From positions 31,243 through 95,242 of the forward strand of contig JABIDL010000026.1 of NCBI GenBank assembly GCA_018651745.1: a stretch of 64,000 nt of DNA. Reading direction: 5' to 3'. This document shows, in pieces, positions 17,626-25,183 of this stretch. The number at the start of each line of letters is the position of its first letter. The stretch's first letter is position 1. The translations under genes were made by a program, and so were the position numbers. Source of the DNA: Candidatus Neomarinimicrobiota bacterium. Lineage in GTDB: Bacteria; Fidelibacterota; Marinisomatia; Marinisomatales; TCS55. The notes under the pieces were generated by a model. That model was given only the letters and a program-made list of their open reading frames with translations, made no database searches and had not been told where the DNA came from.

Positions 17626-18753
17626 TTAGTCTGTTTCAACCATTTCCAAATTTGCCCGGGGAATTTCAACATTTTCTCCATCAATTTCAATGATAGCAAC
17701 CCGCACCATAGTTTCGGATTCCATTTTTCTCAAATCAGCAGGAAGGTCTATGACTTTTCCCATTCTTCCAAAATAAGGAGCGCGAATAACACGAACAAGG
17801 CTTCCGGCCTGGATTCCTTCGGACGCATTGGCATCTTTGTGATCACCCTTTAGTTGATCTTTTGTTAACGGAACAACAATTTCAGGGCGAATGACACCGG
17901 CACGAATTTGCGTTGCGCCATTAACAGAAGCAAATTTTCCGCGATGTTCCTTTAATAAATCAAATGTTTGCGAACCCATTCGGATTTTTCCATATCCTTC
18001 GGTTAGGATTAGCGATGTAACCAAATCTTCCGAACCCGTAATGGCAACACCGAGGGTATATCCTAAAATATCTTCTAAATCGAAATAATTAAATCCGCCG
18101 ACAACGACTCCTGCCACTTTCATTTGAATCGCTTTTTTGTACGCGTTTAAACTTATAAAAGAACCGCCAACAATAATTTTGCCTTCTAATTCTGATGTGA
18201 TCATTTCTTCAGTGATTTCATCTTCTCGAGTACCTGTTACTATTTCAAGATTTCCTCTGCTTTCCCCGCCGATTCCAAAAATTCCCTGAATAAATACACC
18301 TTCAGATTCAATGATAACGCCTTCTTCCGGAAGGACTTTTTTAATGGTTCCGCTCATGTATGCGTCAATTTCAACGGGAATGGGCGCTTCGCGAATCACG
18401 ACCTGTCCCGTGGTATCAGAAATCACTTCTATGGTCCCATCGACAGGAGCGATTACATTGGATTTGAATAAACCGAATATTCCTTTTGTTTCAGCAATCA
18501 TTTCATCTTTACTGACTGCCGTGCCTTCTTTTACAATCATTGCTTCTTTTACATCATCCGCATCAATATTTAATTGGTTAGCAACATTGACCATTTGGAC
18601 ATTTCCGGGTAAATCCGTTTTTGCTACAATATCATCGGGTGTAACATTTGAACCTTCTTTAACTGTTACCGTGCCTTTTAAAGGCAAACGTCTCTCTTTA
18701 TCGATCTTCGTTTCGTGTAAAACTTTGAGTCCGGGTGTGTATGCGTGGGCCAT
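17626..18753 (-). CDS. Protein with barrel-sandwich and KOW-like segments, MutL/DUF6754 cluster (F)
   Basis: Function unknown. 375 residues, no signal peptide or membrane segment. The first half has two glycine-rich hairpin modules of the biotinyl/lipoyl or barrel-sandwich kind (LKGTVTVKEGSNVTPDDIVA; VIAPVDGTIEVISDTTGQVV). A central alpha/beta region reads GKIIVGGSFISLNAYKKAIQ. The C-terminal ~65 residues (SLVRVIRAPYFGRMGKVIDL, then ENVEIPRANLEMVE) resemble a KOW-type beta-barrel. No lipoyl/biotin MKM or DKA acceptor motif is present. The gene is flanked by an element copy on each side, and no clear ribosome site precedes the ATG, perhaps because of the insertion. Confidence 0.72.
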   Translation of the reverse strand: MAHAYTPGLKVLHETKIDKERRLPLKGTVTVKEGSNVTPDDIVAKTDLPGNVQMVNVANQLNIDADDVKEAMIVKEGTAVSKDEMIAETKGIFGLFKSNVIAPVDGTIEVISDTTGQVVIREAPIPVEIDAYMSGTIKKVLPEEGVIIESEGVFIQGIFGIGGESRGNLEIVTGTREDEITEEMITSELEGKIIVGGSFISLNAYKKAIQMKVAGVVVGGFNYFDLEDILGYTLGVAITGSEDLVTSLILTEGYGKIRMGSQTFDLLKEHRGKFASVNGATQIRAGVIRPEIVVPLTKDQLKGDHKDANASEGIQAGSLVRVIRAPYFGRMGKVIDLPADLRKMESETMVRVAIIEIDGENVEIPRANLEMVETD

Positions 18754-18768
18754 AAATTCAGTAGATTA

Positions 18769-19258
18769 GATTAGGAGTCAATAGATTCGGATTAGGATTG
18801 GGAGTCTGGATCATTTAGGCGACTTCTCCATAATCTGATATTTCTTCACTTATTTGATTCATTGCCGATTGTGATAATTTTGTCAGCATTTTAACAATGG
18901 ATAATAATAATTCTTTACCATCAACAATTTCATTTTCATTTAATAAGTTTTTCACGACGATCACATCTAGGCAGGATGCACATTCCAAAGCAGATGCCCT
19001 TGCAATTTCAAAATAACGTTTTCTATCCTTTGGATAAGATTTACCATTTCCTTCCGCTATATTTAATGGCACAGAAATTGACGCTCTATCCAATTGATCT
19101 GCTACATTTTTGTTTTTCCTAATTGGTTTCCAAAATGAATTCAACCATTCAATAAACTGAAGTGAAAATTGATAAACCTCTAATTTCTCATGATTAAAAT
19201 ATATTTTCTTTTCCATATTCTTTATCCTAATCCTTATCCTATGCCCTTATCCTAATCC
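18769..19258. mobile_element. Four-helix-bundle (23S intervening-sequence type) element
   Basis: About 490 bases between genes F and G, containing one small gene. The ends carry imperfect GGATTAGG-type repeats in inverted orientation: GGATTAGGAT at 18789-18798 on the left, and ATCCTAATCC at 19224-19233 and 19249-19258 on the right. The right end supplies the last codons of the MutL-like gene (LEGLG). A reduced copy with the same ends lies at 17520-17615. No transposase is encoded, so movement would need help in trans or another route; mobility is inferred from the two copies. Confidence 0.65.
18815..19216 (-). CDS. Four-helix-bundle protein (S23 / 23S rRNA intervening-sequence family)
   Basis: 133 residues. 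Family hallmarks are KLEVYQFSLQFIEWL near the start, the conserved ADQLDRASISVPLNIAEGNG, and the RYFEIARASALECASCLDVI helix. Relatives form pentameric helical bundles, occur in intervening sequences of 23S rRNA genes, and are related to the Avd accessory protein of diversity-generating retroelements; their role is unclear. Here the gene interrupts an otherwise compact operon, is flanked by inverted GGATTAGGAT repeats, and has a deleted sister copy nearby. No reverse transcriptase is in the window. Confidence 0.9.
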   Translation of the reverse strand: MEKKIYFNHEKLEVYQFSLQFIEWLNSFWKPIRKNKNVADQLDRASISVPLNIAEGNGKSYPKDRKRYFEIARASALECASCLDVIVVKNLLNENEIVDGKELLLSIVKMLTKLSQSAMNQISEEISDYGEVA

Positions 19259-21070
19259 TTCCAACGAAGGATACTCCTGCATAGCCGCTGACCACTTTGA
19301 TAAATCAGCAATGCGTTGCTGCGAATTATCGGAAATATTCATTGGACGCCCACGTCCATCTAAAATGATTCCAACCACGCCGCCATAAATAATGGTTTGG
19401 ATGGTTTCATTTTTTCCTGAACCGATATCCATACCTTTTCCCGGAGTCAGTTTAGCATTCACTTTTTCATACGGAACATCAATTCTGACAATATCGCCAA
19501 ATTTGATTTCATGAGTTTGAGTTTCGCCATTTAACAATGTTAATTCCGCATGTAAAACGGTTGTACCCGGTTTTGTGGTTCCAACAGGCGCGACGCACGT
19601 TCCAAGGTGAATTAAGCAATCTTTTTCAAAAACTTCGATGGCAGCAGCGCGAGCATCTTGCGCTAAATCTTCCTTTTCGATTTTTGCCATGACACCAAGC
19701 TGCGGCATCATAAAAATGGAATCCACGGCTAATTGTGTAATGCCTTCCGGCAGAAATGAATCAATCAACATTCGAGCAGATTGCTCTCGGCGAGGCGCAT
19801 GAGATAAAACGCCGCCGGATCCAACCAGTAAATCGAGTTCCATCATATCCACTAAAGATTCACCCGAATCTGTTTGCTCAAATGCGTCGGAGATGGTTCG
19901 TTCTTTTTGAACACCTTTTAAGTTGACCGCAAATGATTTATGCTGGATAAAAGAAAGGCGCAATGCTTCTCGGGCGATGGCTTGTTCAATCACCAATTCT
20001 TCCAAACTTTGGGGAACCGTCGTTGGGCGAATCATTTTATTTCCGATTCGATTTGTTAATTCTTTTTCATCAATGTTAAATGGAACCCAACGTAACACAT
20101 TTTTCAATCCCGATTCGGCTAATACATTACAAATGGAATAGCTCATTCCAAGATTTGCGCTTACAGTTCGATTAAATTGTTTTTGAAAGACGGAAAAAAT
20201 ATCTGTAGTAGCTCCCCCAATATCGACTCCGACAACGGAAATATTCTCTTTTTCTGCTACCATTTCAATGAGAGCACCCACAGCGCCTGGTGTTGGCATA
20301 ATCGGTGCGTCCGTCCATTCCATCAACTTCTTATATCCGGGCGCCTGCTGCATAACGTGTTCCATAAATAAATCATGAATCTTATCTCGTGATGGCTTCA
20401 GATTTTCCCGTTCCAAAACAGGACGGATATTCTCCGTTAAATCAAGATCGGTGATTTCACCGAGTGTTTCTTCGATTTTACCAGAAGCGTCTGTATTTCC
20501 GGCGTAAATAACCGGTAATTTATAGTTTGTACCTAAGCGTGGTTTTGGATTGGCAGCTGCGAGAATTTCAGCCAATTCGACTACGTGTTTAGTTGTACCT
20601 CCATCAATGCCACCCGAAAGTAAAATCATATCAGGGCGAAGCTGCCTAATTCTGGTTATTTTTTCGTGTGGTTTCCGGCCATCGTTTGACGCTAAAACAT
20701 CCATTACAATAGAGCCCGCACCTAATGCCGCACGTTCTGCAGATTCTCCGGTCATTCCTTTTACTACTCCGGCCACCATCATTTGTAAACCTCCACCTGC
20801 CGAACTTGTGGAAATATAAATATCTACACCTACATCCCCAGAACTCGGAGTGAGAATATGATCTCCATCTAATAATTTCCTACCGGCAAGCTCTTCGACT
20901 TCCATCACAGCGTTTAGTACTCCTTTGGTTACATCCTCAAAAGGTGCCTCCACTGTAGTCGGAGCTTCCCCACGCACGCTTAGCCGAAATTCTCCATCGA
21001 TTTTTTCGATTAGAATCGCTTTGGTTGTTGTACTCCCGCAATCCGTAGCTAATATACTTCTTAATTCCAT
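19247..21070 (-). CDS. MutL/GlmL-family actin-like ATPase (G)
   Basis: ASKHA-fold protein of the methylaspartate-mutase accessory (MutL, GlmL) family, 607 residues from ATG 21070. Phosphate-1 motif DCGSTTTK (10-17), LLSGGIDGGTT (150-160), phosphate-2 motif GVDIGGATTD (281-290), and an adenosine-type motif LLVGSGGVLS (414-423) are all present, so it should bind ATP. In clostridia GlmL accompanies B12-dependent glutamate mutase. Here no mutase subunit is nearby and the partners are membrane proteins, so the assigned name is probably misleading. A TTG 18 bases upstream could also start it, overlapping cdsA. The last five residues are encoded by the inserted element. Confidence 0.85.
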   Translation of the reverse strand: MELRSILATDCGSTTTKAILIEKIDGEFRLSVRGEAPTTVEAPFEDVTKGVLNAVMEVEELAGRKLLDGDHILTPSSGDVGVDIYISTSSAGGGLQMMVAGVVKGMTGESAERAALGAGSIVMDVLASNDGRKPHEKITRIRQLRPDMILLSGGIDGGTTKHVVELAEILAAANPKPRLGTNYKLPVIYAGNTDASGKIEETLGEITDLDLTENIRPVLERENLKPSRDKIHDLFMEHVMQQAPGYKKLMEWTDAPIMPTPGAVGALIEMVAEKENISVVGVDIGGATTDIFSVFQKQFNRTVSANLGMSYSICNVLAESGLKNVLRWVPFNIDEKELTNRIGNKMIRPTTVPQSLEELVIEQAIAREALRLSFIQHKSFAVNLKGVQKERTISDAFEQTDSGESLVDMMELDLLVGSGGVLSHAPRREQSARMLIDSFLPEGITQLAVDSIFMMPQLGVMAKIEKEDLAQDARAAAIEVFEKDCLIHLGTCVAPVGTTKPGTTVLHAELTLLNGETQTHEIKFGDIVRIDVPYEKVNAKLTPGKGMDIGSGKNETIQTIIYGGVVGIILDGRGRPMNISDNSQQRIADLSKWSAAMQEYPSLEGLG

Positions 21071-21075
21071 CTCAA

Positions 21076-21891
21076 TTACCGCACCCAAAGATAAATATAA
21101 GATAAGGGTGCCGCAAAGATCATTGAATCAAATCTATCCAACACGCCTCCGTGCCCCCTTAAAAATGAACCGCTATCTTTTACGCCCGCTTGGCGCTTCA
21201 TCCAGGATTCCATAAAATCACCTATTTGCCCGATAAATCCTGCGATGAGAGAGAAAACCGCAACATCGGTCCATGAAAGTTGCAAACCGCCGATATTCGC
21301 CGTTTTAAAAATGATGTATACTGCAAAAGAAGTACCCAATCCGGCTATCGAACCCTGCACCGATTTTTTAGGACTTGCCCAGGGAATAATTTTTGTTTTC
21401 CCCCAAAGTATACCGGCCCCCATACAAGCGGAATCGCATAGCCATACGGCAAGAATAACTGCAGCGGTAAACATGGTTCCGTTTAAAGAATCTGCCTGCC
21501 GTAAAAGAATAAGAGTTCCGAGAGTAACGGAAATATACAAAATGCCAAATAGGGCTAAAGAAACATTTTCTAAAAAATAATCTCGCTTTCGAAATAATTC
21601 TGAAAACATAATCAAAAAAGTAAATGCTATCAATGATCCGATTAATTCAATAGATGAAATTTCAAGATTGAAATGATAAAAAATTAAAACAATAATCCCA
21701 CCACCAAGTCCTAACATTTTGGAAGGAGAATATCCTTTTTCGGCATAGAGATTGTAAAAATCAGTTAATGCGAGTAAAACCACAAGAGTGATAAATATTG
21801 AGAAATAGATTTCACCAACCCAAATCAAGGATATGATTGCAGGGATCCCGATGAAATTAATAAGTGTTCTTCCTTTGCCTTTTTTTGTCAT
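21076..21891 (-). CDS. cdsA: Phosphatidate cytidylyltransferase (CDP-diglyceride synthase)
   Basis: Integral membrane enzyme making CDP-diacylglycerol from phosphatidic acid and CTP for phospholipid synthesis. The signature near the C-terminus is complete: SWMKRQAGVKDSGSFLRGHG followed by GVLDRFDS, with the two catalytic aspartates. About seven or eight hydrophobic segments precede it. I use ATG 21891 (271 residues, MTKKGKGRTLINFIGI). The frame also allows TTG at 21930, but neither start has a strong ribosome site. It ends five bases before the MutL-like gene and may be the first gene of that transcript. Confidence 0.93.
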   Translation of the reverse strand: MTKKGKGRTLINFIGIPAIISLIWVGEIYFSIFITLVVLLALTDFYNLYAEKGYSPSKMLGLGGGIIVLIFYHFNLEISSIELIGSLIAFTFLIMFSELFRKRDYFLENVSLALFGILYISVTLGTLILLRQADSLNGTMFTAAVILAVWLCDSACMGAGILWGKTKIIPWASPKKSVQGSIAGLGTSFAVYIIFKTANIGGLQLSWTDVAVFSLIAGFIGQIGDFMESWMKRQAGVKDSGSFLRGHGGVLDRFDSMIFAAPLSYIYLWVR

Positions 21892-22129
21892 GTTTTTTGT
21901 AAAAATGAGACCGGAAGATACTTCAGTCAATTGCTGATAAACAACGGCGATTCTTACAAATATCAGATGAAAAATCTAGAATATGTTTCCGTTAAAATGA
22001 AAATTACTATTTAATAACAGACTTCAATTATTTTACTACATATTTATTTAGGCTTTCACTCTCAGACATCGCACCAACAGATAGTGCCTTATGGATACCA
22101 CTTCCGGTTCTTGATACGAATTTTTCAGC

Positions 22130-23014
22130 TTACACTAAAACTTCAATTTCACTTGGGAGGACTTCCACATGAATTGGGGTATTCCCAATAATTTCTCCGT
22201 CTATATTGAGCGTATGCGGTTCCTTCGGAATAATAGAAAATTCCTTCACTTGGTGATATTCCACGATCGGATCACCAATATGCCCGCCGGAAAACACTTT
22301 GGGAAACATTTTGAATAGTTTTAATCGGCTGGTTTTATGTGCGACAATTAGGTCAATAAATCCGTCGTTTAGCTGAGCGAGCGGCGCCATTTTCATCCCT
22401 TTTCCGGTGTGAATCGTGTTGCACCCCATAATAAAGCCGAAGTCGCCGACAGTCCTGTTCCCTTCTATAACCAAAGTCGCCAATCGTTGGCGGAATCGAA
22501 GAATTTCAATCAGCGATGCTACATTATAGCGCTGACCACCGAGCCACCTAAGTTTTTCAGCTATTTCGTTAATATCTGTTGGCATCCCCCATCCCACGAT
22601 ATTAAACGCGTACAATATTTCGCCATTTCCATCCACCTTCATGATATCGATCGGGCGGTTACGATTGGTTAGTATCCGCTGTACCGCCTGTTTCGGATCA
22701 AGACAATCTACATCATGCATAAAAGAATTTCCTGTTCCACCGGTGATGAGACCGATGGGAATTTTTCTTCCGTCTTCTCGATTCATCAATCCATTAATGA
22801 TTTCGTGCATAGTGCCATCACCACCCACAGCACACAGACCATCATACCCAGCAAAATTAAGCGTTGTAGCGAGTTCTCTTCCATGGCCTGCATACTCTGT
22901 TTCTATTACGTTTAATTCTGCATTTGCTGCATTAAATATGGGACGGACATCCTGCAAAATTCCGGGGCCTTTTTTAACACCGCCTTTTGGATTAACTAAA
23001 ACGAAAAATTTCAT
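22130..23014 (-). CDS. Diacylglycerol/lipid kinase family protein (DagK/YegS-like)
   Basis: ATP-dependent lipid kinase of the DAGK-catalytic fold, 294 residues, cytoplasmic. The start is FFVLVNPKGGVKKG. The nucleotide-binding GGDGTMHEIINGL motif lies at about 62-74, followed by IGLITGGTGNSFMHDV, and the C-terminal beta-rich domain ends with INIDGE-type LNIDGEIIGNTP. The exact lipid cannot be read from sequence. The neighbour cdsA, 200 bases downstream, fits a phospholipid context. A gap of about 200 bases separates the two, with no clear signal in it. Confidence 0.87.
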   Translation of the reverse strand: MKFFVLVNPKGGVKKGPGILQDVRPIFNAANAELNVIETEYAGHGRELATTLNFAGYDGLCAVGGDGTMHEIINGLMNREDGRKIPIGLITGGTGNSFMHDVDCLDPKQAVQRILTNRNRPIDIMKVDGNGEILYAFNIVGWGMPTDINEIAEKLRWLGGQRYNVASLIEILRFRQRLATLVIEGNRTVGDFGFIMGCNTIHTGKGMKMAPLAQLNDGFIDLIVAHKTSRLKLFKMFPKVFSGGHIGDPIVEYHQVKEFSIIPKEPHTLNIDGEIIGNTPIHVEVLPSEIEVLV

Positions 23015-23018
23015 CTTT

Positions 23019-23480
23019 CTAACTTTTCTTATGTTTCATGTATTTATTGTCTCCGAATTCGATTACCTCAATTTTGACTTTGGTCGTTCCCTTCCCTACA
23101 AATCCAAGTTTAAGGGCTGCGCCGTACGAACAATCCAGAATCCGTCCTTTTACATAAGGACCTCGGTCATTAATCCTTAAAATCAGCGATTTATTATTAT
23201 CGACATTTGTAACTCGTACGATGGTGTTAAGGGGTAAAGTTTTATGTGCAGCCGTTAATCCATACATATCGTACACTTCACCATTTGCCGTTAATTTTCC
23301 GTGAAAATCTTCAGCATAAAAAGAGCTAACGCCCGTCATTGTTTTCCGATGTTTTATCGGTTTTGTTTTCGATGATTTAGCTTTTGGACGTGGTCCCGAT
23401 CCACGATAGCGCGGATTATTGGTACACGATACAAACAGGAACATGACGATTAGAAAAATACTGGGAACGTTTTTATTCAT
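23019..23480 (-). CDS. rlpA: RlpA-like lipoprotein (septal ring lytic transglycosylase family)
   Basis: 153-residue outer-membrane lipoprotein with a double-psi beta-barrel. The signal peptide ends in a lipobox, LFVSC (Cys about 19), then a basic Pro/Lys linker. The barrel has GVSSFYAEDFHGKLTANGEV, MYGLTAAHKTLPLNTIVRV and NDRGPYVKGRILDCSYGAA, in which the conserved aspartate and the RGP motif are present. There is no SPOR domain, unlike E. coli RlpA, so septal targeting through denuded glycans is not expected. It overlaps the end of pyrD by eight bases. Confidence 0.88.
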   Translation of the reverse strand: MNKNVPSIFLIVMFLFVSCTNNPRYRGSGPRPKAKSSKTKPIKHRKTMTGVSSFYAEDFHGKLTANGEVYDMYGLTAAHKTLPLNTIVRVTNVDNNKSLILRINDRGPYVKGRILDCSYGAALKLGFVGKGTTKVKIEVIEFGDNKYMKHKKS

Positions 23481-24393
23481 TTATTGCAACTTTTCCAATA
23501 AGATCGGATATGTGTGAAATATTAGCTTTATGGCAATACGATTCTATAGCTTTAATGATAGATATTCCTGCAGCAGGATTTCGAAAATTTGCAGTTCCTA
23601 TTTGTACCGAACTGGCACCGGCAAGCATATATTCAATTGCATCTTCTGCATTCGTAATACCGCCAATTCCAATTATCGGAATTTTGACCGCTGTAGAAAT
23701 TTTATGGACGCACGCAAGTCCAATCGGTTTAATTGCGGGGCCGGAAAGACCGCCGTATATCGTATGGATGTTTGTTTTCCGCGACTGCGCATTAATACTC
23801 ATTCCATACACCGTATTGATGGCAGATACAGCATCCGCCCCTCCATTTTCGGCTGCCCGAGCGATCTGTCGAATATCTGTTACATTTGGGCTGAGTTTCA
23901 TAATGAGCAATTTTTCAGTCCGATTCCTTAACGCAGATGTCAACGTTTCAGTCACACCAGGATCCACGCCAAATTCAATTCCTCCGACTTTTACATTAGG
24001 ACATGAAATGTTTATTTCATATCCAACAATATTTGAAGATATAGTTTCCATCATTTCCAATATTTCACAATATTCCTCTTCCGATGAACCGGCGATATTC
24101 ATGATGATTGGCACCCCGATTCCTTCGTATTTCGGAATCATTTCTTCGATATATTGTTCAACGCCTATATTGGCGAGCCCTATGGAATTGATCATTCCCG
24201 AAGGCGTTTCTACAATGCGAGGTGGAGGATTTCCTTCTCTCGGATGGCGCGTGATAGATTTGGTAATAATTGCACCCAATTTAGAAACATCTACAAGATC
24301 ATTATTTTCTAATCCATAGCCAAATGTTCCCGACGCGACGAAGATAGGATTTTGGAATGTTTCTTTACCGATGGTTGTCGTTAAATCAGGCAA
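23473..24393 (-). CDS. pyrD: Dihydroorotate dehydrogenase B, catalytic subunit (class 1B)
   Basis: FMN flavoprotein that oxidises dihydroorotate to orotate in pyrimidine synthesis. Class 1B partners with PyrK and uses NAD+. Visible: FVASGTFGYG, the catalytic cysteine region EINISCPNVKVGG, MKLSPNVTDI, and GIGGITNAEDAIEYMLAGAS. I place the start at TTG 24393, giving (M)PDLTTTIGKETFQNP, the usual family start, with GAGG six bases upstream. An ATG 33 bases further up lies within pyrK without a ribosome site. It overlaps the pyrK stop by eight bases. Confidence 0.93.
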   Translation of the reverse strand: MPDLTTTIGKETFQNPIFVASGTFGYGLENNDLVDVSKLGAIITKSITRHPREGNPPPRIVETPSGMINSIGLANIGVEQYIEEMIPKYEGIGVPIIMNIAGSSEEEYCEILEMMETISSNIVGYEINISCPNVKVGGIEFGVDPGVTETLTSALRNRTEKLLIMKLSPNVTDIRQIARAAENGGADAVSAINTVYGMSINAQSRKTNIHTIYGGLSGPAIKPIGLACVHKISTAVKIPIIGIGGITNAEDAIEYMLAGASSVQIGTANFRNPAAGISIIKAIESYCHKANISHISDLIGKVAINE

Positions 24394-25183
24394 AATGCAC
24401 CTCAGACGCTTTATAAACAGGACCATCTATGCACACGAGGGAAAATTGTTCATGGTAGCTAGGTTTATTTCCATTTTTACTTGATTTTTCAATGACACAA
24501 CCCTGACATAATCCCAACCCGCAAGCCATGTAGCTTTCTACAGAAAATTCTGCAGATATTCCGGCAGAATAAGAAAAGGATTTAAGTGCCTTTAGCATCG
24601 GTTCAGGACCACAAGCAAATAACTTCGCATTGGATCTTTTTGAAGCGAGCAGCTCTAAAACCGGAATAACGGTTCCCTTCTCTCCGATACTTCCATCATC
24701 TGTTGTCAAATAAATTCCCTTATCATGGTCAGATTCTATGAAATGTTCTGAGGCGGTTTTTGCACCGAGAATTACCGTCGTCTCAATATTTTTTTCGTTA
24801 CATGCATTTTTTAAATTCAACATCGGAGCCAAACCTACACCGCCCCCGATCAGGATAGGATGATTATTTAAATTATCCCAACCGGAAAAAGTATTCCCCA
24901 ATGGCCCTAAAAGATTGATAGAATCACCTTTTGTCTTTTTCGTAAGGCTTAGCGTAACGTCGCCAAAAATTTTGTATATAATCGATAGATGACTGCCATT
25001 TACAGCGGCAATGCTCATTGGACGCCGAAGCGGGTGTTCCCAGCTATCATCGGTAAGTAAACTGATAAATTGTCCGGGGCCGGTATATTCAGCGCAAATA
25101 TGTGGCGCTTCTACTTCCAACTGCCACACGCCTGAAGCAATCTCCGCATTATTTACAATGGAAGCGTCTTCAATCACGTTCAT
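24386..25183 (-). CDS. pyrK: Dihydroorotate dehydrogenase B, electron-transfer subunit
   Basis: FAD/[2Fe-2S] subunit that passes electrons from PyrD to NAD+. An FAD-binding RPMSIAAVNG motif is followed by the NAD-binding ILIGGGVGLAPMLNL and FACGPEPMLKAL. The iron-sulfur cysteines lie in YMACGLGLCQGCVIE, with a further Cys in LVCIDGPVY. 265 residues is the normal length. It is translationally coupled to pyrD downstream, and its start overlaps the TPR lipoprotein gene by 14 bases. Confidence 0.94.
   Translation of the reverse strand: MNVIEDASIVNNAEIASGVWQLEVEAPHICAEYTGPGQFISLLTDDSWEHPLRRPMSIAAVNGSHLSIIYKIFGDVTLSLTKKTKGDSINLLGPLGNTFSGWDNLNNHPILIGGGVGLAPMLNLKNACNEKNIETTVILGAKTASEHFIESDHDKGIYLTTDDGSIGEKGTVIPVLELLASKRSNAKLFACGPEPMLKALKSFSYSAGISAEFSVESYMACGLGLCQGCVIEKSSKNGNKPSYHEQFSLVCIDGPVYKASEVHFA

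Noticed and set aside
18815..19216. Reading the four-helix-bundle gene as part of a diversity-generating retroelement
   Set aside because: No reverse transcriptase, template repeat or variable repeat is present nearby.
19247..21070. Calling the MutL-like gene a methylaspartate mutase accessory protein (glmL)
   Set aside because: No glmE/glmS or other B12 enzyme is in the window, and its neighbours are membrane proteins of unknown function.
9462..21070. Linking the MutL-like ATPase to lysine fermentation through lysine aminomutase reactivation
   Set aside because: The nearby lysine genes encode the transaminase route, which needs no B12 enzyme, and they are separated by an ABC ATPase gene and the whole membrane cluster.
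21931..22129. RNA gene or promoter in the 200-base gap between cdsA and the lipid kinase gene
   Set aside because: No cloverleaf, strong hairpin or promoter pair could be supported by eye.
23510..24319. A 269-codon plus-strand open frame opposite pyrD
   Set aside because: It lies entirely antisense to a clearly conserved pyrD with intact catalytic motifs and has no recognisable protein features; it is a frame shadow.
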